Shown here in pieces: positions 61,160 through 64,000 of a DNA stretch of 64,000 bases. The notes beneath the pieces were generated by a model. The model had not been told where the DNA came from, made no database searches, and was given only the letters and a program-made list of their open reading frames with translations. The stretch spans positions 2,060,501-2,124,500 of the forward strand of contig JBBELK010000329.1 in assembly GCA_037783545.1 (NCBI GenBank), written 5' to 3'. Positions within the stretch are counted from its first letter, which is position 1, and each line of letters starts with the position of its first letter. The translations under genes were made by a program, and so were the position numbers. This stretch comes from Henricia sp. BOLD:AAB3569 (lineage: Eukaryota > Echinodermata > Asteroidea > Spinulosida > Echinasteridae).

Positions 61160-61335
61160 GTTTGACCACGCCTCCCCCCTCAACGCCTCCCCCCCCCAAC
61201 CCCCACCGTCCCCCGCCCCCGCCCCGCCCCCCTCCCCCCCCCCCCCCTACCCCCCATTTCAATGTTGTTCGGAGTTGCGCCCGCCGCGGCGAGTCCCAAC
61301 ATTGAAATGGGGGGGGGGGGGGGGGGGGTGGGGGT
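61160..61335. repeat. poly-C / poly-G inverted repeat
   Basis: A long C-rich tract leads into 'catttcaatgttg', a 35-base GC-rich spacer, then 'caacattgaaatg' and over 15 G. Forms a perfect hairpin at its centre. Confidence 0.85.
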
Positions 61336-61534
61336 GATTGGCTCATTAATTGGCTCATTAATTTATAAATATGAAAGGCCCACCCATACATGTAACACTG
61401 TGTAGTTAACAAAATACTTGCCATTTCTGTAGTAATCACAAACCGAGGACGTCCTCGATTCGCGAGGCGTCCTCGATACGACGGTAAATTTCCACATAGA
61501 GGACCTCGATTCGCGGCTTAGACGAGTCCTGAAG

Positions 61535-61783
61535 CAGGGGGCACCGGTAAGAAAATGTGCGGACATCCACCACGGGTATACGGGGTGTGTGGAGTGGTGG
61601 TCCTGTCGTTTTTAGACTTATTTAAAGTCTGACTTCGTGTATAATGTGTCAGTTATGCGTAGGGTACTTCCCATAATTGGTGAAGTATACGCGATTTCAG
61701 ACTGGAAATAAGTCTAAAAACGACGGGACTTACTCCCCGTAGTACATGGATGTCTGCACATTTTCTTGCCGGTACCCCCTGGC
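61535..61783. mobile_element. TIR element, 'cagggggcaccgg' ends
   Basis: 'cagggggcaccggtaagaaaatg' and 'cattttcttgccggtacccc' inverted, with 'ctgaag' near both outer ends. Inner 'gtcgtttttagacttatt' / 'aataagtctaaaaacgac' also pair. Confidence 0.75.
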
Positions 61784-63115
61784 TGAAGTATTAGAAACTG
61801 ATTTAATACGCGACTCGAACGGAATAATAGTGTGGACCACCGTGTGAAATTATGGTTCGTGTTTTCATTTTGAAAAAAAAAATGAATTTATGCGTCTAAT
61901 TTTAGCGATGTTGCTTGACAATCTGTTGACACAGACGGGCATATGTGTTGCGAGTTCTGTCTGTCAAGAAATTTCTTATTATTTAGGCATATTTATGAAT
62001 CCAGAGGATTTAAGATTCTGTGCAACTACGCTGCTCGAAACGGTTCCAACCCCAAAAGCACCTAATTTTATAAGTACGTTTGACTCCATAGTATATGCTC
62101 ATTTTATTACAAAACTAATGCCACGGGATCGCATTACATCTCGCTTTTGTGACTGAAGATTAAGAAGGGACGGGTGGTGGGTTGCAATTTCTCAGATTGA
62201 CTAAAGCTGCGCGAGAGATTTTGACAGCATGAGAGCACGGATGAATGAAGCAGTTACCATGGAAACAAAGCAGATTCATGCTGCCTCCCCGCAACTGCCA
62301 AGGAGCCACGGCGATAAAAATGACAACTTCCCCATGTACGGATTTATTTTATTGCCGTCGTTTGGATGTTTGTTCCGCTTCGTTTGGTGCTGGCCTATAC
62401 AGTAAATGTACATGCACGTCTAAAAATTGCCTTCGGGTTTGTGTTCGAGTCTTTCCATAAAAACAGCCTTTTCAAGTTAACAAAATTGTTAAAAAAAATT
62501 CTGTGCAATTTCTATCACAGACTATTTTTTTAAAAATTACAAATGGTTAAACATGTCTTGGTAGGCCTATAATCTTGAAAAAATTGTTTCACGACGTATG
62601 GGGGTACTCTAAGGCATTTAAACAAAAAACTCTTGCGATTACATTTCAAGTCTTTTTGACCAGTTTCTTTCTGGAAAAGGTAGTTGCTGATTTTACCCAG
62701 CTGTAGAACCTGGACTTTATCGATTCAATTTACACTATGAGCGAAATTTGTCACATTTTAAGGGAAAGTTTCAAAATGTCACACTTGGAAGATCACGCAA
62801 TAGTTTATTGAATCGTTCTCGTTGTGTTTTGGGTAGTATCAACAGATAAAGGTGGTGTTCGATTCATGAGGCCATATATTCTTTATATGCCGAGAGTAGT
62901 CGTTCTCTTTAGTCCGGTAATTATAAAAAATCAACTCCATAAGTGTCGCGACGTAAGGGGGACACTGTCCCGTTTTCATGGAATGACCCTTTTGAGAGTT
63001 CAATTTAATTTAATTTGTCTAACCAAAGTTGGAGTTGGTTTTGCTGCTAAGTACACTCCGAAACCTAGTGTATAAATTGTAAATTTAGTTTCCGTTGCGT
63101 TTTTAACTTTTTTTG
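61784..63115. other. stretch without recognised gene
   Basis: Two open frames (61890-62156 and 62824-63075, plus strand) show no recognisable motif and no clear splice context. Nothing else is seen. Confidence 0.45.
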
Positions 63116-63972
63116 TTAAACTAGGGACACACCGGCTTTGTTGGGCTCGAAATAGACCCACACATTATTCTGAAGCGCTTTCCAGAGTAAATTATGTACA
63201 TGTATGTCCTGAAAAGACGCCGTAAAATTTGGCCGTTTGAGATTTTTCTAAAATTCAAGGTCACGTGACTTTTCGGAACCAGATTCTAGTTCCGAAAAGT
63301 CACGTGAGTTAGTTGTGTTTCCAGCCGTAGAAATCAGTGCGAGTTGCTTTTGTCATTCGCGGTTGGTTTCTCTTGTTGGAAAATGCCGTATCCAATTTGT
63401 ACACAAATCTGCCAACAGATTTCATAAGAAGGGTTTCTGGGTGTTGATATGGACGAGAGAATCTCTCAGATTAGCATAGGCCTATTGAGGTCGCTAAAGA
63501 CCAAGAGGTTGCGTTCGAGTTGCTTCCTCGAGTCAGCGCTGACCCGAGGGATCATGCAAGGAATCGAGGTTAAACACGTGTTGACCCATATCGAACGCCA
63601 CCTTTATTTACAAACACATGATACATAGCGACGGCTGGTAAAGCGTATAGCCCAGCATTGGTCTCTTGTTAATTTTAAACATTTCTAGTTAAAGTTGCAC
63701 TGCCCGTGTTTGGGCCGATTTGGGCGTCAAATTTTTTTTTAAAGTTAAATAGGTATTTTTCTAGAATAGAAAAAGTTATCAGCTTTCATTTGGTACCAAG
63801 AACGTAAAATTCCGTCAAGGATTAATGCCAGTCGATTAAAAACAAGAAATGATTAAATGGCTGGCAGGTCAATTAATCAAGAAAAGATTTTTCACAACGA
63901 CCATCGAAAAATTATTGTCAAGAATGCTAGATTGCTACGATATGTAAACAGTAAGCCGGTGTGTCCCTTTAA
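63116..63972. mobile_element. TIR element, 'gggacacaccggc' family, copy 2
   Basis: Ends 'agggacacaccggc' and 'gccggtgtgtccct', with TTAA adjoining both (63116, 63969). A perfect palindrome near 63258-63307 around 'ccagattctagt'. Parts match 30803-31520 and 26350-26600. Confidence 0.75.
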
Positions 63973-64000
63973 TGTCAGTTACGTATACATAGCTGTAAAC

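Noticed and set aside
61137..61439. Gly/Pro-rich frame
   Set aside because: Translation of poly-C/poly-G tracts.
61890..63075. two short plus-strand frames as genes
   Set aside because: No motif, no codon-use signal I can judge by eye and no splice context.

Overview
The window is animal nuclear DNA. It holds three spliced protein genes with GT-AG introns, set in a dense mass of transposable elements: nested insertions, fold-back elements, tRNA-derived SINEs and a satellite array. The domain mix (secreted EGF proteins, a mucin-stalked zincin, RAD17), the very high load of terminal-inverted-repeat elements and the frequent acatgtac-like words suggest a marine invertebrate, most likely a deuterostome (echinoderm, hemichordate or cephalochordate). 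This is inference; no species marker is visible.

Layout. 1-4.8 kb: the tail of a LINE reverse transcriptase and several small inverted-repeat elements. 4.85-16.73 kb, minus strand: a nine-exon gene for a secreted protein with two EGF domains followed by a complete metal-dependent amidohydrolase domain (682 aa as modelled). 17-27.3 kb: an accessory block whose core is a 5'-truncated LINE interrupted by a 2.0-kb fold-back element and a hAT element, which itself carries a small insertion. 27.39-32.90 kb, plus strand: a four-exon gene for a signal-peptide-bearing HExxH metalloprotease with a Thr-rich stalk and a GPI-type C-terminus (457 aa). 33-37.9 kb: mostly a 2.6-kb fold-back element whose arms are tandem repeats and whose centre holds a decayed YqaJ-exonuclease plus PHD-finger gene. 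38.0-58.4 kb, plus strand: a fifteen-exon RAD17 checkpoint clamp-loader gene (668 aa as modelled); its introns carry much of the window's repeat content, including a 186-bp satellite array. 58.4-64 kb: a broken copy of the last RAD17 exon, then small inverted-repeat elements and no recognisable gene.

The three genes are functionally unrelated. RAD17 is a nuclear DNA-damage checkpoint factor. The other two are predicted extracellular or cell-surface enzymes, both with phase-1 introns between their modules, the pattern expected of exon-shuffled extracellular proteins. Exon models were made by hand: reading phase is consistent across every junction, and the RAD17 length is close to that of vertebrate RAD17. 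First exons and untranslated regions are the least certain parts. Repeat boundaries are exact where a target-site duplication or a paralogous empty site is visible, and approximate elsewhere.
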